Source: an uncultured Collinsella sp.
GTDB lineage: Bacteria > Actinomycetota > Coriobacteriia > Coriobacteriales > Coriobacteriaceae
NCBI GenBank assembly: GCA_900541065.1
Contig: UQIE01000011.1
Coordinates: 1 to 64,000 of the forward strand
DNA length: 64,000 bases
Direction of reading: 5' to 3'
Below, piece by piece: positions 43,788 through 52,955 of the stretch (position 1 is the first letter of the stretch; every line of letters begins with the position of its first letter). A model generated the notes under the pieces. The model did not search any database and was not told the DNA's origin. It was given only the letters and a program-made list of their open reading frames with translations. The position numbers and the translations under genes were made by a program.

Positions 43788-46700
43788 GACGCTTACCTCC
43801 CTTCGCATTCGCCTTGCGGCGAATGTGCATCCAGGCCGCAGCAGCGCAAAGCACCGCCGCGCCGGCAAGGTACGTCAGAGTGACGCCCGACATACCAGAA
43901 AGGGGCAAAGAGGTGGAGTAGGTGTTGGTGAAGGTGGGGGTGGAGGCGGGCTTGGTACCGTCGAAGTTGACGGAGACCTGCTTATTGGGATCAATTTTCT
44001 CACCGTCAGCATCCTTGATCTGGGTGTAGGTCACCCTCGTGGCAACGATTGAGCGGTTTTTCTGGTCCGTCATCGTAACGTCGAACTTGTAAACCGACTT
44101 GTCATACTTGTAGTGCGAGAGAGGCGAACTCTCGTCTTTCTCGTGCACATAGTACGTAAAGGTCTTAGAAGCGCCACGACCCGTGGAGTCACCAGGAGTG
44201 TAGGGGTCCTTCGTGATATCAGAAAGTGAATACTTGATCCCTTCGTTAGAATCGTTTAAGAACGGAAGTGTCTGAGTCGCGCCTCTCGTTGCATCAGTCT
44301 TCACAGTTCTGACGTTATTACCCTCAAACTCCTCGTTATCCGCAAACTCGAGCGTAAACTCCTTCATCTCGCCACCCTTAACGACCTTGGTCGCCTTAGG
44401 AGTCCAGGAGCCGTACGAGTTGTACGGAGTGTATTCGTTAGTGAAAGTCACCGAGCTATCTTCACAGGCAATTGGATAATAGCCATCTCTATTCTGCACA
44501 TTGTCCCATGAATTTGTGACACTCCACACCCCAGATGACTTGTCGAGTTCATGCTTGGTCACTCTGACGTTTTCAATCGTGTAGTTATGGATGTTGAGGG
44601 GTATCTGCTTGTTCGGGTTTTCTTTTGTCGGAACAGTCATGAGCTCGGTCTTTGTATCCTTAACCGATGCCACAATCTCATACACAGCAGAGTCGTATGT
44701 GATGTCGGAGTCCTCGCCGGTATCTTCGACCAAGTAGTATGTGATTTTGTCAGCCGTACCGCTCGCTGCGAACTGTTCACCAAGCTTAAACGTGATGTTG
44801 CCGCTTGCATCATTATTTGCAGTTCCCACCTCAGCGCAAGCGTCGCGATTGAATTTCCCATTAACGAAAGGATCTTCCGAATCCTTGCGGTAGACCATAA
44901 AGGTGAACTCATTCCCAGTGAGCGTTTTGTTCTTATCAGTCTGCGAATCGATTAGCTTCTTGGTCGCCTTCAGCTTAAGGCTCGGGTAGACATACGTATC
45001 CGCAGGCTGACCCAAGTACAGATCGCCATTCGACATGATGCCACCGCCATGATCCCAGGAATAATTTCCGGTGATGAAGGTTGTCGCAGCTTTCTGCGCA
45101 GCCGTCGCCTCATCGCTTCCGGCTTGAACACCCGAAGTCAATCCTATGCTTTGATAAATCTGCACACCGCCATTGGCGGGAATATCAATCGGCTCCTTGA
45201 GCTCTTTACTTCCCGAATACTGGGCATCTCCGCCGCCGAGCATCTTGCCCATTACTGCCGCAATCGGATCCGTATGGCCCTTCTTTGCCGCAAGGAAGAA
45301 ATCGGCATGACCGTGCTTGCGAAACACCTCCGATCCGTATGCATCTCTATCTTCAGTCTTTTCACCACCACCTGAAAGATGGGGTTTAGCTTCATTGCCG
45401 GTATTTTTCTCCTTGTTGTAAACATTTTCATTATTAAAATGATTATCATCATGCTCTTCGCCGGCAGACAAATTGCCAAAGATTGCCGTGCCCTCAGTGT
45501 TCGTTACCAACGTCTTGCCCGTGGGGCAGACTGCAACGCCGCCGCCGTAGCCGCCAGCTGTATTGGCGCTAATGTACGAGTTGTACACAAAGAGCCTGCC
45601 AGCATTAGATGCTGCAACATTCGAATCACCCTGAACAAAGATGCCGCCGCCGCCCCAGTCAAAGCGAGACATGCAGTGGTTATTAGTGATGTAGACTGGG
45701 CTATCTTTTGACGCTCCACTTATCATCGCGTCAACCCTCTGGCCCACTCGGATGCCGGCACCTTCAGATCGATAGCTCACGTTAGAGGCAATATTTCCTC
45801 CTTTAATGTCGAGCCATACCCTACTATCTTGTTGAAAAATATTGGTAACGTAAACGCCGCCGCCAGCTTCCTCGGAATAGTTGCCAGTAATCTGGCCACC
45901 GAAAATGGTGACATGGGCGCCCTTAGTGGCAGCAAGTCCGCCGCCACCATGACAACCATCGCCATCTCTATAGCAGAAGTTAGCATAGCGATTGTTCGTA
46001 ATGTAACCGCCGGAAACAGTAACGCTGCCGCCATTTTCGGCCATGATGCCGCCACCATATCCGTTACTGTTAGTGCTATTACCGGAGATTACGCCGCCGG
46101 TCACCTTGACTGCAGATCTATTGGCATATACGCCGCCGCCACTAGGAGCGCAGTTGCCAGCAATTACGCCGTTAGAAATGCTAAGAGTCGAATTATTATT
46201 GACAGATATTCCTGCGCCGGCACCATTGTACCGACAATAACCTCCACAAACGTAACCACCGTTCATATTGACGGTCGACTCATTCTCCGCGTACACCAGG
46301 TTTCGGACATAGTAGTCTTTCTCTTGTGTGAGCACGCCGTTCTCAAGACTGAAATGACCGCCATTGATGTAGATGAGCTTCAGGTTTTCATCGCCACCGC
46401 ATGCCACGATGGCGCCTTTAATATCGACGCTATGTTCGTAAAGCGTCTCAGTTGTCTTGGTTGTGTCTGTTGCACTCGGGGACGATTGGGTCACATAGTA
46501 GGTAAGGTTAGACGGAATGCCATTGTCGTAAGACAACACTGCTTTTTTACCATAATTGTCGGGATTTAAATCCTGACCCTGATCATTTAGCTGCTTGCCG
46601 CTGTCGACACTTTCACTCGGTTTATTAGGATCAGTATCCTTAATTGTAAGTGTCGCGCCACCGGTGATATTGAACAAAGACTGACCTTGACTCGTATGCT

Positions 46701-47247
46701 TAATCTTATGGCCGTTTAGATCCAGCGTGATATTGCTGCCGTCCTTGTTGAGCGTGATCGTCTCGCTGGTCTCAATATCATTCATAAGCTTGAAGCTAGC
46801 CGCACCACTTGCATTCTCCAGGCTTTTCAACCCGTCAGCTGTTTGTATTTCAGTGGATGCCGTTTTAGTCTGCCCACCTTCCGCAGCCAGCATTACGGCG
46901 TTGCCATCCGACAACTCGCCATCTTCGGCCTGCAGCTTACCTTCAGGCTGACCCTGCTCAACACCATTTGAAGGGTCGGCTTCGCCACCCTCTGCGTCGT
47001 CACTATTCAGCTTTTCGGTATCCCCGTTGTTGGTGTTATCTACATCAGTAGACTCACTTGAGGAACCCCCCCCCATCACAGTTTCCTCGGCAGGAACCGT
47101 CTGGGCATCGTTGGCAATGGCCTGCGAGATCGGAGGCATGGCGAGCGACAGTACCAGGCTCAACACGGAGGCTCCGCACAAAACGCCTGCCAGTACGCGG
47201 CGCGTCGCTTTTTTACTCTGCTTAGTTTTTTCTGAATTCGCTTTCAT
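43780..47247 (-). CDS. Large pilus-associated adhesin with beta-helix region, LPLSG-anchored
   Basis: Predicted 1,155-residue surface protein. A long signal peptide (LAGVLCGASVLSLVLSLAMPP) is followed by a Ser/Asp/Glu-rich segment, then, from about residue 300 to 650, Gly/Asn-rich repeats such as GGVISGNSTNSNGYGGG and GGYITNN that are typical of a right-handed beta-helix. Cna-B-like domains follow, and the sorting signal LPLSG, hydrophobic segment and KGGKRRE tail end it. Position first in the operon fits a tip adhesin. A run of nine G in the coding strand spans codons 58-61 (47066-47074). Strong GGGGAGGAG site before ATG 47247. Confidence 0.85.
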   Translation of the reverse strand: MKANSEKTKQSKKATRRVLAGVLCGASVLSLVLSLAMPPISQAIANDAQTVPAEETVMGGGSSSESTDVDNTNNGDTEKLNSDDAEGGEADPSNGVEQGQPEGKLQAEDGELSDGNAVMLAAEGGQTKTASTEIQTADGLKSLENASGAASFKLMNDIETSETITLNKDGSNITLDLNGHKIKHTSQGQSLFNITGGATLTIKDTDPNKPSESVDSGKQLNDQGQDLNPDNYGKKAVLSYDNGIPSNLTYYVTQSSPSATDTTKTTETLYEHSVDIKGAIVACGGDENLKLIYINGGHFSLENGVLTQEKDYYVRNLVYAENESTVNMNGGYVCGGYCRYNGAGAGISVNNNSTLSISNGVIAGNCAPSGGGVYANRSAVKVTGGVISGNSTNSNGYGGGIMAENGGSVTVSGGYITNNRYANFCYRDGDGCHGGGGLAATKGAHVTIFGGQITGNYSEEAGGGVYVTNIFQQDSRVWLDIKGGNIASNVSYRSEGAGIRVGQRVDAMISGASKDSPVYITNNHCMSRFDWGGGGIFVQGDSNVAASNAGRLFVYNSYISANTAGGYGGGVAVCPTGKTLVTNTEGTAIFGNLSAGEEHDDNHFNNENVYNKEKNTGNEAKPHLSGGGEKTEDRDAYGSEVFRKHGHADFFLAAKKGHTDPIAAVMGKMLGGGDAQYSGSKELKEPIDIPANGGVQIYQSIGLTSGVQAGSDEATAAQKAATTFITGNYSWDHGGGIMSNGDLYLGQPADTYVYPSLKLKATKKLIDSQTDKNKTLTGNEFTFMVYRKDSEDPFVNGKFNRDACAEVGTANNDASGNITFKLGEQFAASGTADKITYYLVEDTGEDSDITYDSAVYEIVASVKDTKTELMTVPTKENPNKQIPLNIHNYTIENVRVTKHELDKSSGVWSVTNSWDNVQNRDGYYPIACEDSSVTFTNEYTPYNSYGSWTPKATKVVKGGEMKEFTLEFADNEEFEGNNVRTVKTDATRGATQTLPFLNDSNEGIKYSLSDITKDPYTPGDSTGRGASKTFTYYVHEKDESSPLSHYKYDKSVYKFDVTMTDQKNRSIVATRVTYTQIKDADGEKIDPNKQVSVNFDGTKPASTPTFTNTYSTSLPLSGMSGVTLTYLAGAAVLCAAAAWMHIRRKANAKGGKRRE
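47066..47074 (-). repeat. G9 homopolymer in the adhesin gene
   Basis: Nine consecutive G in the coding strand (M58-G59-G60-G61), just after the signal peptide. In the sequence given the frame is open. Tracts of this kind slip during replication. Confidence 0.8.
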
Positions 47248-47301
47248 CGATGTCTCCTCCCCAAGAGACCGCGATCTTGCTCTTTCACTATCAAACGTAT
47301 C

Positions 47302-47322
47302 TGCGCAATCTGTAATTGCGCA
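47302..47322 (-). promoter_or_regulatory. Leader hairpin of the pilus operon
   Basis: TGCGCAAT and ATTGCGCA pair around five bases within the untranslated leader, about 15 bases downstream of the -10 box and 55 before the start codon. Confidence 0.5.
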
Positions 47323-47336
47323 CGCTTATAGTTCAT

Positions 47337-47366
47337 ATTGTAACGATTGTTTGAACATCTAAGCAA
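47337..47366 (-). promoter_or_regulatory. Promoter of the pilus operon
   Basis: On the minus strand TTGCTT (47366-47361) and TACAAT (47342-47337) are separated by 18 bases, giving a leader of about 80 bases for the adhesin gene. The surrounding region is AT-rich. Confidence 0.6.
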
Positions 47367-47704
47367 AAATACCGATAGTTTTGTAGCGAATTCTCAATTC
47401 TCTTGACATTTGCTCGGATTTACCTTCGTTTATTCGCTATGAAATATCTATTTCTACTGGTAATTAAGCTAGTTATCATTTTTTAATAGCATTTTATTTA
47501 TTTGCACAACATTTTGCTCAAGAGCATGCGTCCTGTGAACGGTCGAAAATCGACCGTGAACGGTAGATCATTAACCGGGAGGAATAGACTACCAAATTGA
47601 TGGGAATATCTTTAACTCATCGGTGGTTAGAAGCATGATGTTCAGACAACAATATTTGAATTTTCGCGCAGATTTTAGGCATCAATTCGCCCAAATCGCC
47701 TGAG
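47367..47704. other. AT-rich intergenic region upstream of the pilus operon
   Basis: No gene is seen. It contains a palindrome, ACGGTCGA-AAA-TCGACCGT (47539-47557), partly repeated as GTGAACGGTAGA just after; this may be an operator for the operon. AT content is far higher than average for the window. Confidence 0.45.
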
Positions 47705-47738
47705 GCCGCCACAAAGGTGCCTGCCCCTTTGTGGCGGC
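47705..47738. repeat. Dispersed hairpin family B, copy 2
   Basis: GCCGCCACAAAGG and CCTTTGTGGCGGC pair around TGCCTGCC. It lies 13 bases beyond the stop of the HAD phosphatase gene. Confidence 0.8.
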
Positions 47739-47750
47739 TCTCCCCCGGCG

Positions 47751-48572
47751 CTACAGCAGATGCTCCTCGATAAAGATCGCGATGCCGTCTTTGTCGTTGC
47801 TGGCGGTTACAAAGTCGGCGGCGGCACGGGTGGCGTCGCTGCCGTTTGCCATGGCAACGCCAACGCCGGCGTCAGCCACCATGCAGGTGTCGTTGTCCGC
47901 ATCGCCAAACACGCAGATGTCCTGGAGCTCCATGTCGTTGAGCTCCGCCACGCGCACAAGGCCGCGCGTCTTGGACACGCGCGGATCCATGAACTCGTAG
48001 AGCCGCTGCGTGGTTTGCAGAGCCGCTGCCTTAACAGTGTCATCGGCAAACGTCGACGCCCGCTCAATCACCTGCGGCATTACCTCGGGTGCCATGGTAA
48101 ACATCACCTTGGGCTGCGGCTCGCGCAAAAACTCGGCAAAATCGACCACCTTGTAGGACACGCCGTCGACGCGCGACAGGTGCTCGACGCACGCGTTGCT
48201 CTCGGGCACGTAGAACACGCCGTCTCGGGGGCAGACGGGCGTTGCCGGAAGGTCCGCCATGTGCTTGCAGATGCGCGCGATGGTCTCGCCCGGCAGCGGA
48301 TAGCTCAGCTCGTTGATATCGTGCGCGCGGTCGATGACCTCGGCGCCACCGCAGCCCACGAGCACGTCCACCAGGCCTTCGATGCCCCAGAGCTCGTACA
48401 TGGCCTCGGTCGCGTGGGCGTCGCGCCCGGTGCACAGGCCGAAGAGCACGCCGCGCTCGCGCAGGGCGCGGATCGCCGCCACGGTGCGCGGGGACACCGT
48501 GTGCTGGCTCGTGAGCAGCGTGCCGTCGATATCGCAGAACACGGCTTTGATGTGGCTGAAGGTGGTGTCCAT
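47751..48572 (-). CDS. Cof-type HAD-superfamily phosphatase
   Basis: Predicted 273-residue hydrolase. Motif I is FCDIDGTLLTS with the nucleophilic Asp, motif II lies in LCTGR, and the C-terminal motif IV is VFGDADNDTCMV with a following G-VAMANG, all typical of the Cof/YbjI subfamily acting on sugar phosphates or similar small phosphoesters. ATG 48572 follows AAAGG; the longer frame runs back into a repeat hairpin. Substrate unknown. Confidence 0.92.
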   Translation of the reverse strand: MDTTFSHIKAVFCDIDGTLLTSQHTVSPRTVAAIRALRERGVLFGLCTGRDAHATEAMYELWGIEGLVDVLVGCGGAEVIDRAHDINELSYPLPGETIARICKHMADLPATPVCPRDGVFYVPESNACVEHLSRVDGVSYKVVDFAEFLREPQPKVMFTMAPEVMPQVIERASTFADDTVKAAALQTTQRLYEFMDPRVSKTRGLVRVAELNDMELQDICVFGDADNDTCMVADAGVGVAMANGSDATRAAADFVTASNDKDGIAIFIEEHLL

Positions 48573-48652
48573 GGGGACCTTTCTGGGTTGTGCGGCGGTG
48601 TGGGGTGTATTCGTGAACGGCGTACATGGTATACCAAGGCGCAGACCGTTGG

Positions 48653-48699
48653 GACCCGATCGCCACAAAGGTGCCTGGCCCCTTTGTGGCGACCGGGTC
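48653..48699. repeat. Dispersed hairpin family B, copy 3
   Basis: The longest copy: GACCC-G-TCGCCACAAAGG pairs with CCTTTGTGGCGA-CGGGTC, with one mismatch in 19. It is followed 26 bases later by a family A palindrome. Confidence 0.8.
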
Positions 48700-48724
48700 C
48701 GCAGGGTGACCGGACCTGGGGCGC

Positions 48725-48789
48725 AAACCATCACAACATTCGACGTTATTCGGCAAAATCGCGATTTTCATCGAATGTTGTGATGGTTT
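48725..48789. repeat. Dispersed palindrome family A, copy 2
   Basis: Perfect 19-base arms, AAACCATCACAACATTCGA and its complement. Its right end abuts the stop codon of the MFS transporter gene. Confidence 0.88.
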
Positions 48790-50070
48790 TTACTGCCTTG
48801 CGGCACGATCAAAATGCCGGCGTCCAAACAGCAGCAACGCCGCGGGAACCGCCATCACGACCATGCCCGCCCCTACGAGCGTCCGCTGCACACCAAACGT
48901 CGCCGCCAGCCACGGGGCAATCGCCAGCGGGGCCACGCCGGCGAACATGTTGCCAAAACCCATGACCGAGTTCACGCGACCGAGCTGTTCGAGCGGAGCC
49001 GTCGTTTGCACGATGGTGTTGTGGAGCGGGTTGACGACACCCCAAGCTATGCCCAGGGCGACCTGGCCGACAAAGGCCACACCCACGTACGGTGTCCCCA
49101 CATAGAGCAGGCTTCCCAGACCCACAGACATAAGCGCCACGAGCAGCGTCTTAAGGTTGACCAGGTGCGGCGGCAAGCGGAGCGCGAGCACGGCACCCAG
49201 CACCGCGCCCACGCCCGAGGCCGACGAGAGCCAGCCCATCCACTCAACGCCGACATGCAGGACATCGCGATAGAAAAACGACTCGAGCGGATCGAAGGCT
49301 CCATAGCCAAAGTTCGAAAGAAAAATGATGCAGAAAAGTAGCGCGAGGACGCTGTTGGTGAAGACCGTCTTGATGCTGGTCGCGAAGGTGGCGCGGGCGG
49401 ACGTGCTGGGGTTGGAGCTTTGTCCCGCACGCTCCCCTTCCTCTGCCGAATCGGCATCCGCATCCCCGGCGACATGGCTGGTCTGCGGCCTAAAGCCCCA
49501 ACCAGCGACGAGCGCCAACACTGTAAAGAACATCATGAGCACAAACACCGCGCGCGACGACGCAGCCGCCGCGACAAAGCCACCCAACGTGGGTCCGACG
49601 ATAATACTCACGTTTGAGAACATGGCGATAGCGGAGTTGATGTCTTTGAGCTCGACGGGATCATCGGTGAGGTAGGCCGGATAGGACGTGGCAATGGGCT
49701 GGGCGAATCCCATCGTAAAGCCCAGAAACACCGCGCCGAGCAGGACGACGCCGGTCGCGCTACCAAAGGCGATGATTGCCGTGCCAGTTGCGAGAGCGCC
49801 GATGATGCTCAGCAAGAAATGGCGGCGCGGGCCCCAGGCATCGAGTGCCGCTCCACCCGCAAAGGATCCCAGGATCACGAAGACGTTCATAAAGAGGACT
49901 GCCAGCGACGTCGCAACGACCGAAGCGTCGTCCGCATAGGTGAGCGTTCCGATAACGCCGATAAAGTAGCTGGTCTGAAAACCGGTGTAGATGAGAAAGC
50001 GCATTGCCACCAGGCGCTTGGCCTGCACGGACAGCGATGATTGAGGCTTTGAGAAAAGAGAGACGAGCAT
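48790..50070 (-). CDS. MFS transporter
   Basis: Predicted 426-residue membrane transporter with 12 probable helices in two halves separated by a charged loop near residues 205-230. The loop after helix 2 (GAALDAWGPRRHFLL) resembles the MFS motif A, GxLaDrxGrrxxl. It belongs to the drug/enterobactin-exporter-like MFS_3 type; substrate unknown. ATG 50070 follows AAGGAG, while earlier ATGs do not. Confidence 0.88.
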   Translation of the reverse strand: MLVSLFSKPQSSLSVQAKRLVAMRFLIYTGFQTSYFIGVIGTLTYADDASVVATSLAVLFMNVFVILGSFAGGAALDAWGPRRHFLLSIIGALATGTAIIAFGSATGVVLLGAVFLGFTMGFAQPIATSYPAYLTDDPVELKDINSAIAMFSNVSIIVGPTLGGFVAAAASSRAVFVLMMFFTVLALVAGWGFRPQTSHVAGDADADSAEEGERAGQSSNPSTSARATFATSIKTVFTNSVLALLFCIIFLSNFGYGAFDPLESFFYRDVLHVGVEWMGWLSSASGVGAVLGAVLALRLPPHLVNLKTLLVALMSVGLGSLLYVGTPYVGVAFVGQVALGIAWGVVNPLHNTIVQTTAPLEQLGRVNSVMGFGNMFAGVAPLAIAPWLAATFGVQRTLVGAGMVVMAVPAALLLFGRRHFDRAARQ

Positions 50071-50243
50071 GGAGACTCCTTGTTTCATACGAATGCGGAC
50101 GGCGGGCATTCGCCACCGTCTGTCAAATCAATCTATCCGCATGATACATTAAGGACGCATCAAGCCCCTTTTCTCCGTTTTTCGCTCAGTATGAACTACT
50201 TGGTAGATTGTAAGGCATGTCCCACACATCTACTAAAGCAAAA

Positions 50244-50278
50244 TCCACCACAAAGGTGCCTGGCCCCTTTGTGGTGGA
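50244..50278. repeat. Dispersed hairpin family B, copy 4
   Basis: TCCACCACAAAGG and CCTTTGTGGTGGA pair around TGCCTGGCC, upstream of the MFS gene. Confidence 0.8.
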
Positions 50279-50298
50279 AGTAACGTTTGCCCAGATAA

Positions 50299-50335
50299 AA
50301 CCTGCCAAAATAAACCTGTCCCTATTTGGCAGGTT
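50299..50335. repeat. Variant hairpin related to family B
   Basis: AACCTGCCAAA-ATA pairs with TATTTGGCAGGTT around a centre with ACCTGTCCC, echoing the TGCCTGTCCCC centre of family B. It lies 23 bases beyond the moaC-mobB stop. Confidence 0.65.
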
Positions 50336-50358
50336 ATGGCAGCGCAGCGAGCCGGCCC

Positions 50359-51663
50359 TTAAAGGTGGTCTTGGATGAGATCGCAGATGGCTCGGGCGTC
50401 GTTGATGTTGATGGCTCGGGTCGCAAAGCCTGCGTCGAAGGCCTGGCGTGCCAGGGCCTCGTTGCAGGCAAGGGCCAGCGTGTGACCGTCGACCAGGTCG
50501 AGCGAGCTCTTGCCGCGCAGACGGTCGACACCGGAGCGCGCGACGACGATGTTGTCGAAGCCCTCGGCCTTGTAGCCCTCGATGATCACCACGTCGACAT
50601 CGTTGTAGCGCGACAGCAGCTCGCGCGCGGGCATCTCGTCCTCCTCGCGCGTGTCGGCGTACTCCGCCCAGCGCGTGGCGCAGATGAGGCCCACGTGTTT
50701 GGATCCGGCCTGGTGATGGCGCCAGGTGTCCTTAGCAGGCACATCGATATCAAAGCCGTGATGCCCATGATGCTTGAGCGAACCCACGCGCAGGCCGCGG
50801 CGGGTGAGCTCGGCTATGACCTTCTCGACGAGCGTGGTCTTGCCCGAGTTTTGGTAGCCGATAAACGCGATCGCGGGGACGGCCGGTGTCGGAGCTGTGG
50901 GCGCGACGGCGACGGGTGCGCTTGCGGGCGCGGCGCCGTCAGCGGCCACGGCCTCAACGGCAGCGGCCTGACGCTCTGCGCGATCCCACACACCCGAGCG
51001 GCCGCCCTCCTTGTGCAGCAGGCGCACGTCGACGATCTCCATGCCGCGATCGACCGCTTTGCACATGTCGTAGATGGTCAGACACGCGGCGCTCGCGCCG
51101 GTCAGCGCCTCCATCTCAATGCCCGTCTTACCCGTCACACCTGCCGTGACCAGCACATGAAAGCCGACCTGTCCGTCGTGACGCGCCGACGCCCAGCCCT
51201 CGGGTGTCTCGTCGGCCGGCGTTCCCGCCGGAGCGATTGGCTCGATATCGCACTTGCTTTTGGTGATGAGCAGCGGATGGCACATGGGGATGATGTCGCT
51301 CGTGCGCTTGATGGCCATGATGCCCGCCACGCGCGCGCAGGCGAGCACGTCGCCCTTCTTGGCGCGGTCCTGCAGCACCATGGCCTGCGTCTCGGGATGC
51401 ATGAGGATGGTACCCTCGGCGATGGCGATGCGGTGCGTCTCGGCCTTGTCGGATACGTCGACCATACGCACCTCGCCCTTGGCGTCCACGTGCGTCAGCT
51501 CGTCGCGACGCGCGTCGCGGACGGGCGCGGCGGCGTTGTCGCTCGCGGCCGGTTGCGCGGTCGCGGACGCGGCGGGACTACCGGCGTTCGCCGTGACTTT
51601 GCGGGCAGACATCGCGGCCCTGCGAGCGGCCTTGGTGGCATCGGCGTACCTGCTCTTGGCCAT
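50359..51663 (-). CDS. MoaC-MobB fusion protein, molybdenum cofactor biosynthesis
   Basis: Predicted 434 residues with two fused activities. After an Ala-rich N-terminal extension, residues about 55-225 are MoaC (cyclic pyranopterin monophosphate synthase: MCHPLL, MEALTGASAACLTIYDMCKA). An Ala/Pro linker leads to MobB, a GTP-binding adaptor for guanine-dinucleotide cofactor formation (P-loop GYQNSGKTT at 269-277, SLKHHGH). ATG 51663 follows GGAGG and lies 4 bases after the moaA stop. The fused arrangement places early and late pathway steps in one chain. Confidence 0.93.
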   Translation of the reverse strand: MAKSRYADATKAARRAAMSARKVTANAGSPAASATAQPAASDNAAAPVRDARRDELTHVDAKGEVRMVDVSDKAETHRIAIAEGTILMHPETQAMVLQDRAKKGDVLACARVAGIMAIKRTSDIIPMCHPLLITKSKCDIEPIAPAGTPADETPEGWASARHDGQVGFHVLVTAGVTGKTGIEMEALTGASAACLTIYDMCKAVDRGMEIVDVRLLHKEGGRSGVWDRAERQAAAVEAVAADGAAPASAPVAVAPTAPTPAVPAIAFIGYQNSGKTTLVEKVIAELTRRGLRVGSLKHHGHHGFDIDVPAKDTWRHHQAGSKHVGLICATRWAEYADTREEDEMPARELLSRYNDVDVVIIEGYKAEGFDNIVVARSGVDRLRGKSSLDLVDGHTLALACNEALARQAFDAGFATRAININDARAICDLIQDHL

Positions 51664-51667
51664 ATGA

Positions 51668-52723
51668 TCATCCTCCGATTTGGGACATAAATCGTTGCGT
51701 GCCCTCAATTATCGCGTGTTCCTGCGGTTTGTGGGCCACGGCATCGCGCCAAATCGAAAGTACCTGCATATCATCACCACGGCGCAGCGCCTCGCGGACC
51801 GAATACTCGGCATCGCTGAACAGGCACGGACGCACGTTTCCGTCGGCCGTCAGGCGCAGACGGTTGCAATTCGCGCAAAAATGATTGGACATGGCGCTAA
51901 TGAAGCCGACCGTTCCCGCCGCGCCCGGAAAGTGCCAATAGCGCGCGGGGCCCGCACCAGCAGGAGCGTCGTTGATGTCGAGCGGCTCGAGCTCGCCCAG
52001 TCCCGTCGCAGCGGCCCCGGCATTGATGCGCGCCCGCAGCTCGTCGCTCGGCACGGTATCGCTCGCGTCCCACAGCTCGGGATTGAGTGTGGGCGCGTGA
52101 GGGTCTACGGCACAATGCGAGCTCGTGTGCTCGTCGCCAATGGGCATGTATTCGATAAAGCGCAGGTGGATGGGACGATCGAGCGTGAGCCGCGCGAGGG
52201 CCGCCACATCCTGGTTGAGCCGGCGCACAACAACGCAGTTGACCTTAACGGGCTCAAAGCCCCAAGCCAGCGCCGCGTCGATGCCAGACATGGTCTGCTC
52301 GAGTCGACCCAAGCGCGTGATCTTTCCAAAGAGCGTAGGGTCAAGCGTATCGAGCGAGATGTTGACGCGGTTAAGTCCGGCATCTTTGAGCTGCGGCGCC
52401 AACTTGGGAAGCAGGGCGCCGTTGGTGGTGAGCGAGATGTCCTCGATCTGCGGAATCGCGCGAATGTCGCGGATGAGCGGAATAATACGGCGGCTGACCA
52501 GCGGCTCGCCACCCGTCAGGCGCACGCGGCGAATGCCCTCTCCCGCCACCAGGCGCACAAAGCGGGCAATTTCCTCGGCGCTGAGTAGCTCGTCGTGTGC
52601 GCGGGGCGCCACGCCATCGGCCGGCATGCAGTAAATGCAGCGGAAATTGCACTTGTCGGTAACGGCAATGCGCAGGTAGTTGATATCGCGACCAAAGCCG
52701 TCATGTTGCACATGCCCGTCCAC
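51668..52723 (-). CDS. moaA: GTP 3',8-cyclase
   Basis: Predicted 351-residue radical-SAM enzyme for the first step of molybdenum cofactor synthesis, acting with MoaC. The radical-SAM cluster is CNFRCIYC, followed by MPADGV; the C-terminal cluster is FCANCNRLRLTADG, and the chain ends in the characteristic Gly-Gly. Start is GTG 52723, preceded by GGGGAGG at a short distance; the longer frame has no family similarity. First gene of moaA-moaCmobB. Confidence 0.95.
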   Translation of the reverse strand: MDGHVQHDGFGRDINYLRIAVTDKCNFRCIYCMPADGVAPRAHDELLSAEEIARFVRLVAGEGIRRVRLTGGEPLVSRRIIPLIRDIRAIPQIEDISLTTNGALLPKLAPQLKDAGLNRVNISLDTLDPTLFGKITRLGRLEQTMSGIDAALAWGFEPVKVNCVVVRRLNQDVAALARLTLDRPIHLRFIEYMPIGDEHTSSHCAVDPHAPTLNPELWDASDTVPSDELRARINAGAAATGLGELEPLDINDAPAGAGPARYWHFPGAAGTVGFISAMSNHFCANCNRLRLTADGNVRPCLFSDAEYSVREALRRGDDMQVLSIWRDAVAHKPQEHAIIEGTQRFMSQIGG

Positions 52724-52762
52724 GCAGCCTCCCCTCACGCGGCGTTTTATTCTTCGGAAAAC

Positions 52763-52768
52763 ATAATA
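52763..52768 (-). promoter_or_regulatory. Possible -10 box of moaA
   Basis: TATTAT on the minus strand, 40 bases upstream of the GTG start. A good -35 box is not seen. Confidence 0.35.
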
Positions 52769-52854
52769 CCCCACGAGAGAATCATGCCGACACCCGTACG
52801 ACAGGACAGGTCGCTTCGAGCAAAACGGACTTTCCAAGCCCATCCTCAACACAG

Positions 52855-52915
52855 ACCATCACAACATTCGATGCTTTTCCCGATTTTGGCAAAAAACGTC
52901 GAATGTTGTGATGGT
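52855..52915. repeat. Dispersed palindrome family A, copy 3
   Basis: Seventeen-base perfect arms, ACCATCACAACATTCGA and its complement. Its centre is identical to that of copy 4 and inverted relative to copies 1 and 2. Confidence 0.88.
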
Positions 52916-52955
52916 TTGCCTGCCCACGGCACCCCGTAGAAGGACCAAAGCGCCC

